The translations under genes and the position numbers were made by a program. Under the pieces are notes generated by a model. It had not been told where the DNA came from. It did no database searches and saw only the letters and a list, made by a program, of their open reading frames with translations. Below are positions 7,679-17,126 of a stretch of DNA of 64,000 nt, piece by piece (positions within the stretch are counted from its first letter, which is position 1; each line of letters starts with the position of its first letter). The stretch is taken from contig NZ_JAEULY010000029.1 of the NCBI RefSeq assembly GCF_016793595.1, positions 1 through 64,000 of the forward strand, in the 5' to 3' direction. The stretch comes from Phreatobacter sp. (lineage in GTDB: Bacteria; Pseudomonadota; Alphaproteobacteria; Rhizobiales; Phreatobacteraceae).

Positions 7679-8973
7679 CGCCGCGCGGCGCGACGCACCG
7701 CGATCGAACGCGCATGCGCGTCGAGCCCCTCGGCACGCGCCAGGGCGACGGCCGCGGGCGCGAGGGCATCGAGGCCCGCGGAATCGGCGCCGATCAGGGT
7801 CGTGCGCTTCATGAAGTCGAGGACGCCCAGGCCGGAGGCGAAGCGCGCCGTTCGCGACGTCGGCAGGACGTGGCTCGGCCCCGCGACGTAGTCGCCCAGC
7901 GCCTCCGGCGTGTGCCGGCCGAGGAAGATCGCCCCGGCGTGCCGGATCCTGCCTGCCAGCCTGTCCGGCTCGGCCACCGCCAGTTGCAGATGCTCCGGGG
8001 CGAGCCGATCGACGAGCGCGGGCGCATCGGCGAGGCGCCGCACGACGATGACGGCACCGTGGTCGCGCCACGACGCGGCGGCGATCGCCTTGCGCTTGAG
8101 CTTCCCGATCAGCGCATCGACCGCCGCCCCGACCCGTGCGGCGAAGCGCGCGTCGTCCGTGATCAGGATCGATTGGGCGACCGGATCATGCTCGGCCTGC
8201 GCCATCAGGTCGGCGGCGATCCAGTCGGGATCGTTCGCGGCATCGGCGACGACGACGACCTCCGAGGGGCCGGCGATCGAATCGATGCCCACGGTGCCGA
8301 AGACCAGCCGTTTGGCCGCGGCGACATAGGCGTTGCCCGGGCCGACGATCTTGTCGACGGCCTTGATCGTCGCCGTGCCGAAGGCGAGCGCGGCCACCGC
8401 CTGGGCGCCGCCGACGCGATAGATCTCGGTGACGCCGGCGATCCGCGCGGCCGCCAGGACCAGCGGATTGAGCACCCCGGACGGCGTCGGCACGACCATG
8501 ACCAGGCGCTCGACGCCGGCCACCCGCGCCGGGACGGCGTTCATCAGCACCGACGAGGGATAGGCCGCGCGTCCGCCGGGCACGTAGAGGCCGACGGAAT
8601 CGACGGCGGTCCAGCGCCAGCCCAGGCGCAAACCGAGCCCGTCGGTCCATCCGACATCGCCGGGCAGCTGGCGGCGGTGGAACGCGTCAATGCGCTGCGC
8701 CGCCGTCTGGAGCGCCCGCCGGGCGGCAGCCGGAGTCTTGCGCCACGCGGCATCGATCTCCCGCGATCCGATCGCCAGCCGGTCGGCCGTGACCTCGAGC
8801 TTGTCGAAACGCGCCGTGTAGTCGAGCAGCGCCTGGTCGCGACGGCGACGCACGTCCTCCACGATCGCCGCGGCGACGGAATCGACCTGCTCGACCGTCT
8901 CGCGCGCCGAGGCGACGAGGCGGTTGAACCCAGCGGCGAAGCCCGGCGTGCCGGCGATCAGCTCAAGCGGCAC
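7675..8973 (-). CDS. hisD: histidinol dehydrogenase
   Basis: A 432-residue enzyme catalysing the last two NAD-dependent oxidations from L-histidinol to L-histidine. Family signatures include [48 protein letters not shown] and the segment [16 protein letters not shown]. The zinc-site segment [16 protein letters not shown] is intact, as is the C-terminal [16 protein letters not shown]. It starts with GTG at 8973 behind a strong GGAGGAGG site. It overlaps the hisG end by 11 bp, so hisG and hisD are coupled. Confidence 0.96.
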   Translation of the reverse strand: MPLELIAGTPGFAAGFNRLVASARETVEQVDSVAAAIVEDVRRRRDQALLDYTARFDKLEVTADRLAIGSREIDAAWRKTPAAARRALQTAAQRIDAFHRRQLPGDVGWTDGLGLRLGWRWTAVDSVGLYVPGGRAAYPSSVLMNAVPARVAGVERLVMVVPTPSGVLNPLVLAAARIAGVTEIYRVGGAQAVAALAFGTATIKAVDKIVGPGNAYVAAAKRLVFGTVGIDSIAGPSEVVVVADAANDPDWIAADLMAQAEHDPVAQSILITDDARFAARVGAAVDALIGKLKRKAIAAASWRDHGAVIVVRRLADAPALVDRLAPEHLQLAVAEPDRLAGRIRHAGAIFLGRHTPEALGDYVAGPSHVLPTSRTARFASGLGVLDFMKRTTLIGADSAGLDALAPAAVALARAEGLDAHARSIAVRRAARR

Positions 8974-9640
8974 GGGCCACCTCCTCCAGTCGTCCGATCC
9001 AGGGCGCGATCCGCGCGTGACGTGTCTTGAAGGCGGCCCGGTTGACGATCAGCCGCGACGTGATGTCGGCGATGCGCTCGATCTCGACCAGTCCGTTGGC
9101 GCGCATCGTGGCGCCGGTCGAGACGAGGTCGACGATGCGCGGGCACAGCCCGAGCGCCGGGGCCAGCTCGATGCCGCCGGACAGCTTGATGCACTCCGCC
9201 TGCACGCCGCGCGCGGCGAAATGGCGCCGCGTGATCCGCGGGTACTTCGTCGCCACGACGACGTGGCTCCAGCGCGACGGATCGTCGCGCCCGACGAGCT
9301 CGGCCGGCGCGGCGACGGCGATGTGGCACTTGCCGATGCCGAGATCGAGCGGGGCGTAGATCTCGTCGTAGTCGAACTCCATCAGCACGTCGTTGCCCGC
9401 GATGCCGATATGCGCCGCACCGAAGGCGACATAGGTCGCGACGTCGAAGCTGCGGGTGCGCACGATGTCGAGATCGGGGACGTTCGTCGCGAAGCGCAGC
9501 TGGCGTGCGGCGGGATCGCCGAAAGCGGGCTCGGGCTCGATCCCGGTGCGGGCCAGCAGCGGCAGCACCTCTTTCAGGATGCGGCCCTGCGGCAGGGCGA
9601 GAACGAGCTTGTCGTTCGCGGGCGTGGCGGTCGCTGGCAC
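8963..9640 (-). CDS. hisG: ATP phosphoribosyltransferase, short form
   Basis: A 225-residue HisG that catalyses the first step of histidine synthesis, joining ATP and [22 protein letters not shown], the [14 protein letters not shown] region and the PRPP loop [16 protein letters not shown] are conserved. The length indicates the short form lacking the C-terminal regulatory domain. Such enzymes require the HisRS-like partner HisZ, which is not in this window. The start appears to be GTG at 9640 ([19 protein letters not shown]). Confidence 0.95.
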   Translation of the reverse strand: MPATATPANDKLVLALPQGRILKEVLPLLARTGIEPEPAFGDPAARQLRFATNVPDLDIVRTRSFDVATYVAFGAAHIGIAGNDVLMEFDYDEIYAPLDLGIGKCHIAVAAPAELVGRDDPSRWSHVVVATKYPRITRRHFAARGVQAECIKLSGGIELAPALGLCPRIVDLVSTGATMRANGLVEIERIADITSRLIVNRAAFKTRHARIAPWIGRLEEVARAA

Positions 9641-9701
9641 GGATCGAACTCGGGCGGGCTGGACGGGACGACGCGCCGACTGACCGGCGCGGGCGGCGGG
9701 C

Positions 9702-10196
9702 TTATAGCGTGTCGCCCGCCGGATGTCGCGGCCGCCACTGGGTCTGCCAGGGCTCGCCGATGTCGCTCAGATGGCACCAGATCCGCGCCCCTTCGAGGCG
9801 GATCGCCGCCTCGCCGGAGAAGGCGAGGACGACCGCCCCCTCCTCGAACCGCAGTGCCAGCAGCTCGAGCACCCGGCCGCGGTCCCGGAGGTCGATGCCG
9901 CGCCGGCGCACATGCTCCACGCCCTCGAAGCAGACCCCGCAATTGACCCGCTCGTAGGTGGCGCAGCCCGCCGCGAACGCGACATCGGCGACCGGCTCGA
10001 CCGGCGGATCGACGACCGGCATGTCCGCGCTCTCGCGGCAGTTCTCCCAGCGGAAACGGTTCGCGACGAAGACGAAGCGCTTCTCCTCCGGCAGGAACTG
10101 GATCTCGGCCATCGGCACGATCGCATCCTGAAGGCAAGCCGAGACGACGCCGAGATCGTCGGCGTCGTTCGCTCGCAGCTTCAGGGGTCCGCTCAT
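9702..10196 (-). CDS. DUF2948 family protein
   Basis: A 164-residue protein matching the DUF2948 family ([20 protein letters not shown], then [11 protein letters not shown] and [17 protein letters not shown]). Function is unknown. In many alphaproteobacteria this gene stands between murA and hisG, as here. The ATG at 10196 overlaps the murA stop as ATGA. Two cysteines ([14 protein letters not shown]) might bind metal, but this is speculation. Confidence 0.88.
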   Translation of the reverse strand: MSGPLKLRANDADDLGVVSACLQDAIVPMAEIQFLPEEKRFVFVANRFRWENCRESADMPVVDPPVEPVADVAFAAGCATYERVNCGVCFEGVEHVRRRGIDLRDRGRVLELLALRFEEGAVVLAFSGEAAIRLEGARIWCHLSDIGEPWQTQWRPRHPAGDTL

Positions 10197-11458
10197 GCCG
10201 CTTCCTTCAGCCTCTCGATGTCCGCCCCGCAGGCGGCCAGCTTGGCCTCGACCCGCTCGTAGCCGCGATCGAGGTGATAGACGCGATTGACCACGGTCTC
10301 GCCCTCGGCCGCAAGCCCGGCGATGACGAGGCTGACGGAGGCGCGCAGGTCCGTGGCCATGACCGGGGCGCCGGTCAGGCGGCGCACGCCGCGGACCATG
10401 GCCGAAGCGCCATGGAGATTGATGTTGGCACCCATCCGACGCAGCTCCGGCACGTGCATGAACCGGTTCTCGAAAATCGTCTCCGTGACCATCGAGGCGC
10501 CTTCGGCGGTCGTGAGCAGCGACATCATCTGGGCCTGGAGGTCGGTCGGGAAGCCCGGATAGGGCTCGGTCATGACGTCCACGCCGACGAGTGGCGCATT
10601 GGTCCGCTGGACCCGGATCCCGCGCGCCGTCGGCTCGATCGAAACCCCCGCACCGCGCAGCGACACCACCGCAGCGTCGAGCAGGTCGAGGCGCGTCCCG
10701 GTCAGCTCGATGTCGCCGCCGGTGATCGCGGCGGCCATCGCATAGGTCCCGGTCTCGATGCGGTCCGGCAGGATCGAATGCGTCGCGGGCGCGAGGCGGT
10801 CGACGCCGCGGACGACCAGCCGGTCCGTGCCGATGCCCTCGATCTGGGCCCCCATGGCGACGAGGCAGTTGGCAAGGTCCTGGACCTCGGGCTCGCGCGC
10901 CGCGTTCTTCAGCACCGTCTCGCCGCGGGCCAGCGAGGCCGCCATCAGCAGGTTCTCGGTGGCGCCGACCGAGACGAACGGGAAGATGATCTCGGCGCCT
11001 CGCAGCCCCTCGGGCGCCCGCGCCTCGACGTAACCCTCGCTGAGCTCGATCTCGGCCCCCATGGCCTGGAGGCCCTTGAGATGGAGGTCGATCGGGCGGG
11101 CGCCGATCGCGCAGCCGCCCGGCAGCGACACGCGGGCGCGGCGCTCGCGCGCCACCAGCGGTCCGAGCACCAGCACCGAGGCGCGCATCTTGCGCACCAG
11201 GTCGTACGGAGCGGTGGTGCTGACGATACGGCTCGCCGTCAGCCGCGCCACGCGGCCGTCCACCGAGACATGGACGCCGAGCTGCTCGAGCAGCGTGCCC
11301 AGGGTCTGGATATCCGCGAGATGCGGGAGATTGGTGAGGGTCAGCGTCCCGTCGATGAGGATGCTTGCCGCCATCAGCGGCAACGCCGCGTTCTTGGCGC
11401 CGCCCACGGCGATCGTGCCGTTGAGCGCGCGGCCGCCGCGGATTCTGATCTTGTCCAT
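10193..11458 (-). CDS. murA: UDP-N-acetylglucosamine 1-carboxyvinyltransferase
   Basis: A 421-residue MurA that transfers enolpyruvate from PEP to UDP-GlcNAc, the first committed step of peptidoglycan synthesis, in the cytoplasm. Lys22 ([16 protein letters not shown]) and the catalytic, fosfomycin-reactive Cys116 ([16 protein letters not shown]) are present. Later conserved parts include [14 protein letters not shown] and [11 protein letters not shown]. The ATG at 11458 gives the family start [14 protein letters not shown]; upstream in-frame codons are not needed. A 177-bp gap with no visible gene separates it from the DUF924 gene. Confidence 0.97.
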   Translation of the reverse strand: MDKIRIRGGRALNGTIAVGGAKNAALPLMAASILIDGTLTLTNLPHLADIQTLGTLLEQLGVHVSVDGRVARLTASRIVSTTAPYDLVRKMRASVLVLGPLVARERRARVSLPGGCAIGARPIDLHLKGLQAMGAEIELSEGYVEARAPEGLRGAEIIFPFVSVGATENLLMAASLARGETVLKNAAREPEVQDLANCLVAMGAQIEGIGTDRLVVRGVDRLAPATHSILPDRIETGTYAMAAAITGGDIELTGTRLDLLDAAVVSLRGAGVSIEPTARGIRVQRTNAPLVGVDVMTEPYPGFPTDLQAQMMSLLTTAEGASMVTETIFENRFMHVPELRRMGANINLHGASAMVRGVRRLTGAPVMATDLRASVSLVIAGLAAEGETVVNRVYHLDRGYERVEAKLAACGADIERLKEAA

Positions 11459-11635
11459 GCCCGTCCAGTGGTTCGGGTTGCGAGGAACGCCAGCAGAGCG
11501 CAGGACTGCGGCAGCCATGAGGCCGAATCGCGAGGGGCTCCGCGCCGGCCTCCTTCTAGCGCCACGGCCCGCTTCGGCTCAATCGATGGTCGAAGGCATC
11601 GCGTTGCGACGGGCCGCGCCGCGGCCGAGGCGCGC

Positions 11636-12247
11636 TCAGAACGACGACATCGGCTCGCGCAGGAAGGCCGCTTCCTCGGGGGTCGTCGCCCGTCCCAGCG
11701 CGGCATTGCGGTGGGGAAAGCGGCCGAAGCGCGCGACGATCTCGTGGTGGCGTCGCGCATAGGCCACGATCATGTCCCGCAATCCCCGGGGCATCGCCGG
11801 CGGCGCCTCGATCATCGCCTCGAACAGCGCCACGGACCGCTCCTGGTCGGCCAGGTCCTCGCTGTGCTCCAGCGGCAGCAGCATGAAGACGCGCTCTACC
11901 GGACCCAGGAGCCGGTCGTCGCCGCGCGCGAGCATCCTGCCGGTGACTGCGCGGGCCGCCGGATCGCTCGCGAACGCCGTGGCCTGGCCGCGACAGAGAT
12001 TGCGCGGCAGCTGGTCGAGGAGCAGCAGCAGCGCGATCGCCCCGGCCGGGGTGGCCGCCCAGTCGTCGAGCGCGCCGGTACGTGCCAGCGCCACGTCCGC
12101 GGCGAAGCGCGACCGCAACTCCGCATCGAAGGCGGCGGAGCGGCGGAACCACAAGCCGCGGAAGCGCGTCGGCACGTCCCCGGCGAACCAGAACCGCCGC
12201 AGGGCCCGCGCGCGCGCCGGCAGCGCGGCATCGATCGCACCGCTCAC
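11636..12247 (-). CDS. DUF924 family protein
   Basis: A 203-residue protein of the DUF924 family, with LRRFWFAGDVPTRFRGLWF near the start, then LLLDQLPRNLCRGQATAF, FMLLPLEHSEDLADQERSV and FGRFPHRNAALGR. The family has a helical TPR-like fold and no firmly known role. Start is GTG at 12247, overlapping the kinase stop as GTGA, so it is probably translated together with the kinase. Confidence 0.88.
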   Translation of the reverse strand: MSGAIDAALPARARALRRFWFAGDVPTRFRGLWFRRSAAFDAELRSRFAADVALARTGALDDWAATPAGAIALLLLLDQLPRNLCRGQATAFASDPAARAVTGRMLARGDDRLLGPVERVFMLLPLEHSEDLADQERSVALFEAMIEAPPAMPRGLRDMIVAYARRHHEIVARFGRFPHRNAALGRATTPEEAAFLREPMSSF

Positions 12248-13653
12248 GACGGCACCGCCTCCTGGCCCTCGCGCCGCGGCAACGCGCGGGCCAGGACCCG
12301 GCTCGCCGGCAGGACGACGGTCGCCGTCGTCCCCTCGTCGAGCTTGCTCGCGATGTCGAGCCGGCCGCCGTGAAGCTCGATCAGGTGGCGCACGATCGCC
12401 AGCCCAAGGCCGGAGCCGTCGCCGCGCGTCCGCCCCGCCTGGAGCTGGACGAAGGGCGCAGTGAGCCTCGGGATGTCCGGTGCCGCGATGCCGATGCCGA
12501 AGTCGCGAACGCCGATGCGAAGGGCGCCGCCCTCCTCCGGCACGAAGGCGGTGTCGATCACCACCCGCCCCGCCGGACGCGAGAACTTGATGGCGTTGCC
12601 GAGCAGATTGACCAGGATCTGCCGGATGGCGCGCGGATCGGCGCGCAGCCGCGGCCACGCCTCGAGCTTGAGCTCGATGCCGTGCTGACCGGCCTCCGCC
12701 TGGAGCCGCACCAGCGCGACCGCCTCGGCGATGGTCGTCTCGAGGTCGAACTCGCTCTCCTCCAGGATCTGCTGGCCGGATTCCAGCCGCGCCATGCCGA
12801 GGATGTCGCCGACCAGCGCCAGCATGTGCTGCCCCGCCGTGCTGATGTCGCGCGCATAGGTCAGGTAGCGCTGCGAGCCCATCGGACCGAGCACCTCGCG
12901 GCTCATGACCTCCGCGAAGCCGACGACGGCATTGAGCGGCGAGCGCAGCTCGTGGCTCATGGTCGCGATGTAGGCGGTCTTCGCGGCGCTCGCCTCCTCG
13001 GCCTCGCGGCGGGCCTTTCGCAGCGACTCCTCGCGCGCGAACACGGCGCTGACGTCGCGCACGACGCCGGCATAGCCGACGAGCTTGCCGCCCGGCTTCG
13101 TGCGCGGCGCGCCCGAGATCGCGAAATAGCGCATGCCCTCGACGCCGTCGTCGCGCGCGACGATCACGTCGCGAAAGACCTCGTGGCGCGCGCAGCGCGA
13201 GGCGATGTCGTCGAGCCCCGATTGCGAGGCGGTCCCGAGACGCAGTTCGGCCCAGGTCCGGCCGCGGTCGCCGTCGACGATCAGTGGGCGGCCGCCGGTT
13301 GCCCCGGGCGGCGCAACGACGAGGCGCGAGAAGCGCAGCTTGTGGTCCAGCTCCCACGCCGTCTCGGCCCCGACCACATGCGGGTCCGGCACCGGGCCCG
13401 CGGCCACGGTGCCCGAGCGCAGGCCGCGCAGGGCGAAACCGATCACCGAGCCGCCCACCGCCGCAAGCCCGAGGGCTGCGAAGAGGATCGTGGGCGCATC
13501 GCGCTTGAAGTCGCCGACGACGGCGAGCGCAGGCGTCGTGGCCGTCGCCGACCCGACAAGCGCGGCGATCGCGGCGACGACCTCGCCGATGGCCGGCCGG
13601 CGGCCCCGGTACCGATCGAGGGCGACGCGCCACCGGCTCGCCGACCTCGTCAT
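12244..13653 (-). CDS. PAS-domain sensor histidine kinase
   Basis: 469 residues. Two hydrophobic segments at about 25-47 and 52-78 anchor the N-terminus. A PAS-like region (about 100-210, with EGMRYFAISGAPRTK and VGYAGVVRDV) follows, then a HisKA dimerisation domain with phospho-acceptor His near 233 in MSHELRSPLNAVVGFAE. The ATPase domain has the N box (NLLGNAIKFS), DFGIGI and GSGLGLAIVRHL. No response regulator lies next to it, so its partner is unknown. Its ATG overlaps the stop of the small upstream gene and its stop overlaps the DUF924 start. Confidence 0.92.
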   Translation of the reverse strand: MTRSASRWRVALDRYRGRRPAIGEVVAAIAALVGSATATTPALAVVGDFKRDAPTILFAALGLAAVGGSVIGFALRGLRSGTVAAGPVPDPHVVGAETAWELDHKLRFSRLVVAPPGATGGRPLIVDGDRGRTWAELRLGTASQSGLDDIASRCARHEVFRDVIVARDDGVEGMRYFAISGAPRTKPGGKLVGYAGVVRDVSAVFAREESLRKARREAEEASAAKTAYIATMSHELRSPLNAVVGFAEVMSREVLGPMGSQRYLTYARDISTAGQHMLALVGDILGMARLESGQQILEESEFDLETTIAEAVALVRLQAEAGQHGIELKLEAWPRLRADPRAIRQILVNLLGNAIKFSRPAGRVVIDTAFVPEEGGALRIGVRDFGIGIAAPDIPRLTAPFVQLQAGRTRGDGSGLGLAIVRHLIELHGGRLDIASKLDEGTTATVVLPASRVLARALPRREGQEAVPS

Positions 13654-13826
13654 GTACCGTCCTCGTCGGTCGGCGGCTCGGCCGCCCGCGCGCGTGCCTG
13701 ATCCTTGCGACGATGCAGATTGGCGCGCAGCGCGGCGGCGAGGCGCTCGCGTCGGCGTTGCGCGGCCGCCGCGCCGGCGTCGTTCGTCTCGGGTTGCTCG
13801 GGCTCGCGACGCGGCCGCTCGGTCAT
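13650..13826 (-). CDS. small basic protein of unknown function
   Basis: 58 residues, rich in Arg, Ala and Glu, with the helical core RRRERLAAALRANLHRRKDQ. I do not recognise a named family with certainty; similar short basic proteins occur in alphaproteobacteria. Support comes from the ATGA overlap with the histidine kinase start and the absence of any other gene before it, which makes it the first gene of a three-gene unit. The ribosome site is weak; GAGGTAG is about 16 bases upstream of the ATG at 13826. Confidence 0.65.
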   Translation of the reverse strand: MTERPRREPEQPETNDAGAAAAQRRRERLAAALRANLHRRKDQARARAAEPPTDEDGT

Positions 13827-13842
13827 GGTTATTTTTATCGCA

Positions 13843-13887
13843 GCTACCTCGACCGTGTCGTGGCCGTCCTTGGCATCTTGAGGTAGC
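13843..13887. promoter_or_regulatory. inverted repeat in a divergent promoter region
   Basis: The 93 bp between the small basic protein gene (minus, start 13826) and the dienelactone-hydrolase-like gene (plus, start 13920) hold the perfect 8-bp inverted repeat GCTACCTC (13843-13850) and GAGGTAGC (13880-13887). The centres are 37 bp apart. An AT-rich patch (ATTTTTAT, 13831-13838) lies beside it, unusual in this GC-rich DNA. It could be an operator controlling both directions. No regulator gene is adjacent. Confidence 0.35.
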
Positions 13888-13919
13888 GCTGAGGTCATCG
13901 CCGCAAGCCCAAGGCCGCC

Positions 13920-14816
13920 ATGCGTTCGCGCCCGCTCCGTCGTCCGTCGCTCGTGCCCGCCGTCGCGCTGCTGCTCGTCGCGCTGGCCGGCCTCGTGCCC
14001 GCCGCCGCCGAGCAGACCATCCGCTTCGCCGGTCATCCGCTCGACGCCGAAACGCTGGACCAAGGTGCTTTGACCGCGGCCCTGTGGCTCCCGGCCGGCG
14101 CCGGGCCGCATCCGGCGATCGTGATGATGCATGGCTGCGGCGGCCTGCGGCGGCGCGACGGCGCGCTGACCGCCCGGCATCGCGACTGGGCCGAGCGCTT
14201 CGTCGGCCTCGGCCATGTCGTGCTCCATGTCGACAGCTTCACGCCGCGCGGCCTGTCGTCGATCTGCGAACAGACGCGGCGCAGCATCGAGCCGGAGCGC
14301 GAGCGCGCACGCGACGCCTACGCGGCGCTCGCCTATCTCCAGTCGCGGCCCGACGTGCGGCCCGACGCGGTGAGCCTGCTGGGCTGGTCGCATGGCGGCG
14401 CGTCGGCGCTCAACGCGGTCGGCACCGACGCTCCGGCGCGGCCAACGGGGCTGGCGCGGGACTTCGCCGCCGCGATCGCCTTCTATCCGGGCTGCCGTGC
14501 GGTCGCCGAGCGGCGGCAGGGCTGGACCACCGGCATTCCGCTCCTGATCCTGGTCGGCGATGCGGACGACTGGACGCCCGTCGCGCCCTGCCGGACGCTG
14601 GTGGACCGCGCGGCGTCGTACGGCGCGCCGGTCGCGCTGGTCGTCTATCCCGGCGCCGTCCATGACTTCGACGCGCCCGACATGGCGTTGCACGTGCGCC
14701 GGAATGTCGGCTCGACGCGCTCGGGCACGGCCACGCTCGGCACCGATCCGGCTGCGCGCGACGACGCGATCCGGCGCGTCCGGGACTTCGTCACGGCGCG
14801 GACCCCGCCGCCCTGA
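13920..14816 (+). CDS. dienelactone hydrolase family protein, exported
   Basis: 298 residues with a clear signal peptide at 1-30 ending AAA, then an alpha/beta hydrolase. The oxyanion segment is VMMHGCGGL, the nucleophile Ser is in LLGWSHGGASAL, the Asp is in LVGDADDWTP and the His is in PGAVHDFD. It is probably a periplasmic esterase or hydrolase; substrate is unknown. The conserved DSFTPRG is often seen in this group. It is transcribed away from the kinase unit and ends 6 bp before the convergent glycosylase gene. Confidence 0.87.
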   Translation: MRSRPLRRPSLVPAVALLLVALAGLVPAAAEQTIRFAGHPLDAETLDQGALTAALWLPAGAGPHPAIVMMHGCGGLRRRDGALTARHRDWAERFVGLGHVVLHVDSFTPRGLSSICEQTRRSIEPERERARDAYAALAYLQSRPDVRPDAVSLLGWSHGGASALNAVGTDAPARPTGLARDFAAAIAFYPGCRAVAERRQGWTTGIPLLILVGDADDWTPVAPCRTLVDRAASYGAPVALVVYPGAVHDFDAPDMALHVRRNVGSTRSGTATLGTDPAARDDAIRRVRDFVTARTPPP

Positions 14817-14822
14817 CCCGTG

Positions 14823-15440
14823 TCAGCCCAGCGGCGGGTTGGCGTAGAGATGCCAGAGGAAATGGGCGCCGGCGCCGCGATGCGGCCGCCACGGCTCGAC
14901 CAGCCGGCGCAGCCGCTCCGACGACGGCCGCTGGCGCAGTCCCTTCAAGCGCTGGTACGCGACCTGCAGCGCCAGGTCGCCGGCCGGAAAGATGTCGGCG
15001 CGCCGCATCGCGAACAGCAGATAGACCTCCGCGCTCCAGGTGCCGATACCCTTGAGCGCGACGAGCTCGGCGATCGCCGCCTCGTCGCGCAGCCGCGCGA
15101 GCCGATCGAAATCGAAGGCGCCGTCGGCCACGCGTCGCGCGAGATCGAGAGCATAGGCGGCCTTCTGGCGCGAGAACCCGAGGCCGCGAAGCTCCTCGGC
15201 CGACAGCACCGCGATCCGGGGCGCGGCGACCGCCCCGTCCAGCGCCGTCTCCAACCGCGCCCACATCGACGCCGCCGCTTTGGTCGACACCTGCTGGCCC
15301 ACGATGATCCGCAGCAGCGCGGCGAATCCCGGCGGCCGCGTCCGGTCGGGCGGCACGCCGATCCGCTCGTATTCCGCCGCGATATGGGGATCGCGGTCGG
15401 CGAGCGCGCGCAGGTCGTCGGCCAGGCGCAGGCGAGGCAT
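14823..15440 (-). CDS. DNA-3-methyladenine glycosylase (AlkA type, HhH-GPD)
   Basis: 205 residues. The HhH-GPD core is visible: IIVGQQVSTKAAASMWARLE, the helix-hairpin-helix LVALKGIGTWSAEVY and catalytic Asp155 in FPAGDLALQVAY. It removes alkylated purines from DNA to start base excision repair. The ATG at 15440 was chosen because the domain starts about 40 residues later as in other bacterial AlkA-like proteins. The ribosome site is weak. It is convergent with the hydrolase gene and divergent from the FAD oxidoreductase. Confidence 0.9.
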   Translation of the reverse strand: MPRLRLADDLRALADRDPHIAAEYERIGVPPDRTRPPGFAALLRIIVGQQVSTKAAASMWARLETALDGAVAAPRIAVLSAEELRGLGFSRQKAAYALDLARRVADGAFDFDRLARLRDEAAIAELVALKGIGTWSAEVYLLFAMRRADIFPAGDLALQVAYQRLKGLRQRPSSERLRRLVEPWRPHRGAGAHFLWHLYANPPLG

Positions 15441-15515
15441 GGCGCCGCGATAGCAGAGACCGGTTGCGCGGGCCACCACGCTTGACGCGCGCCCGGCGCG
15501 GAGGATTATGCGCCC

Positions 15516-16700
15516 ATGAACGAAACGTCCGATGTCGTCATCATCGGCGGCGGCGTCATGGGCAGCGCCACCGCCTTCTTCCTGCGCAGCGCGCCGGGAT
15601 TCACCGGCACCGTCACGGTGGTCGAGCGCGACCCGACCTACACCTATGCCAGCTCGGCGCGATCGGCGAGCTCGATCCGCCAGCAGTTCTCGACGCCGCT
15701 CAACATCCAGCTGTCGCTGTTCGGCATCGGCTTCCTGCGGCGGATCCAGGACCATCTCGCCGTCGACGGCGAGGCGCTGTCGATCGGCCTGCGCGAGCCC
15801 GGCTACCTGATCCTGTCCGGACCCGAGACGCTCGACATCCTGCATCGCAACGTCGCCACGCAACGCGCCCACGGCGCGAACACGACCGTGCTCACGCCCG
15901 ACGACATCGCCGCGCGCTTCCCCTGGATCCGGACCGACGGGATCGCCGGCGGCGGCTTCGGCCTGACCGGCGAGGGGACCTTCGACGGCCCCGCCCTGAT
16001 GCAGGCGTTCCGGCGCAAGGCGGCCGCGCTGGGCACGCGTTACGTGCACGGCGAAGTCGTCGGCATCGAGCACGACGGCCGCCGCGCCGCGGCAGTCCGG
16101 CTCGCCGACGGGACGCGGATCGCCGGCGGCACGATCGTGCTCGCGGCGGGCCCGCAGTCGGGCGACGTCGCAGCGCTGGCGGGGATTCCGCTGCCGGTGC
16201 GGCCGCGCAAGCGGACCGTCTTCTTCTTCAAGTCGCCCGCGAAGCTGCCCGGGCTGCCGCTGCTGATCGACATCAATGGCGTCTGGGTCCGGCACGAGGG
16301 CGACGGCTTCGTCTGCGGTGTGGCACCGGCCGAGCACGACGACTTCGACGCCGCGCCCGGCGACTTCGAGATGGACCATCACTTCTTCGACGATCCGGTC
16401 TGGCCGACCATCGCGGCGCGCGTCCCTGCGTTCGAGACGCTCAAGGTCCAGGGAGGCTGGGCCGGGTACTACGAGGTCAACACGCTCGACCACAACGCGA
16501 TCATCGGACCGCATCCCGACATCGCGAACCTCCTCTTCGTCACCGGCTTCTCCGGGCACGGCATCCAGCAGTCGCCCGCCGCGGGCCGCGCGATCTCGGA
16601 GCTGATCCTGCACGGCCGCTACACGACGATCGACTGCAGCCTGTTCGGTTACGAGCGCGTTCGCGACAACAGGCCGGTGCGCGAGCTCAACGTGATCTGA
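15516..16700 (+). CDS. FAD-dependent oxidoreductase, DAO family
   Basis: 394 residues with an N-terminal FAD-binding Rossmann motif (VVIIGGGVMGSATAFFL) and the second FAD segment at VVLAAGPQSGDVA. The C-terminal GFSGHGIQQSPAAGRAISEL is typical of D-amino-acid/sarcosine-oxidase-like (DAO) enzymes. ARSASSIRQQFSTPLNIQLS resembles FOXRED1-like members. It oxidises an amine or secondary amino acid; substrate is unknown. It appears to be a single gene in its own transcription unit. Confidence 0.85.
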   Translation: MNETSDVVIIGGGVMGSATAFFLRSAPGFTGTVTVVERDPTYTYASSARSASSIRQQFSTPLNIQLSLFGIGFLRRIQDHLAVDGEALSIGLREPGYLILSGPETLDILHRNVATQRAHGANTTVLTPDDIAARFPWIRTDGIAGGGFGLTGEGTFDGPALMQAFRRKAAALGTRYVHGEVVGIEHDGRRAAAVRLADGTRIAGGTIVLAAGPQSGDVAALAGIPLPVRPRKRTVFFFKSPAKLPGLPLLIDINGVWVRHEGDGFVCGVAPAEHDDFDAAPGDFEMDHHFFDDPVWPTIAARVPAFETLKVQGGWAGYYEVNTLDHNAIIGPHPDIANLLFVTGFSGHGIQQSPAAGRAISELILHGRYTTIDCSLFGYERVRDNRPVRELNVI

Positions 16701-16846
16701 CCGCGACGCCGGATCGTCGCAGTTCGCGTAAAATCCGAACGATGCTTAAGCGCGCCGCAATGCGGCGCTGACATCCTGCCGGTGCCGGCCATCGCCGCGC
16801 GACAGAATCGTCGCCCGGCCGGGCCGCATCATGCCGGAGAAGTCCC

Positions 16847-16963
16847 TTGAAGAAGATCCTCGCGCTTTCGCTCGCCGTCCTGCTTTCCGCCTGCGCCATC
16901 GACTTCCATGGCGACGACGGCCGCCCGGTGACCGACGTCGTCGACATGAACGTCGGCGAGTAG
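16847..16963 (+). CDS. 38-residue lipoprotein, TTG start
   Basis: A short reading frame starts with TTG at 16847, behind a good ribosome site GGAGAA with a 6-base spacer. It encodes MKKILALSLAVLLSAC followed by a 22-residue acidic tail rich in Asp and Val. The Lys-Lys N-terminus, hydrophobic core and lipobox LLSAC form a complete lipoprotein signal. The mature peptide would be only about 23 residues. A strong hairpin follows. It resembles the small entericidin-like class only in size and layout, not clearly in sequence. Function is unknown. Confidence 0.72.
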   Translation: MKKILALSLAVLLSACAIDFHGDDGRPVTDVVDMNVGE

Positions 16964-16999
16964 GCGCGCCACCCGGCGCCCCGCGCGACCGGGGTGATC

Positions 17000-17039
17000 G
17001 ACGGCACGAGGGGCCCCGCGCGGCGCCCCTCGTGCCGTC
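17000..17039 (+). terminator. strong hairpin terminator after the small lipoprotein gene
   Basis: A perfect 15-bp stem, GACGGCACGAGGGGC (17000-17014) paired with 17025-17039, encloses a 10-base loop. It begins 37 bases after the lipoprotein stop and ends before the soeA leader. The T-run after it is short (TTT). It would terminate transcription from the lipoprotein gene and insulate the soe operon. Confidence 0.75.
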
Positions 17040-17126
17040 GCCGTTTGCGGGCCCGTCCGGCTCAGAATCTTTGACCTGCTGGCGCCGTCGAGCGAAAGTC
17101 CGGGCGCCCAGAGGAGCACCCCCCGA

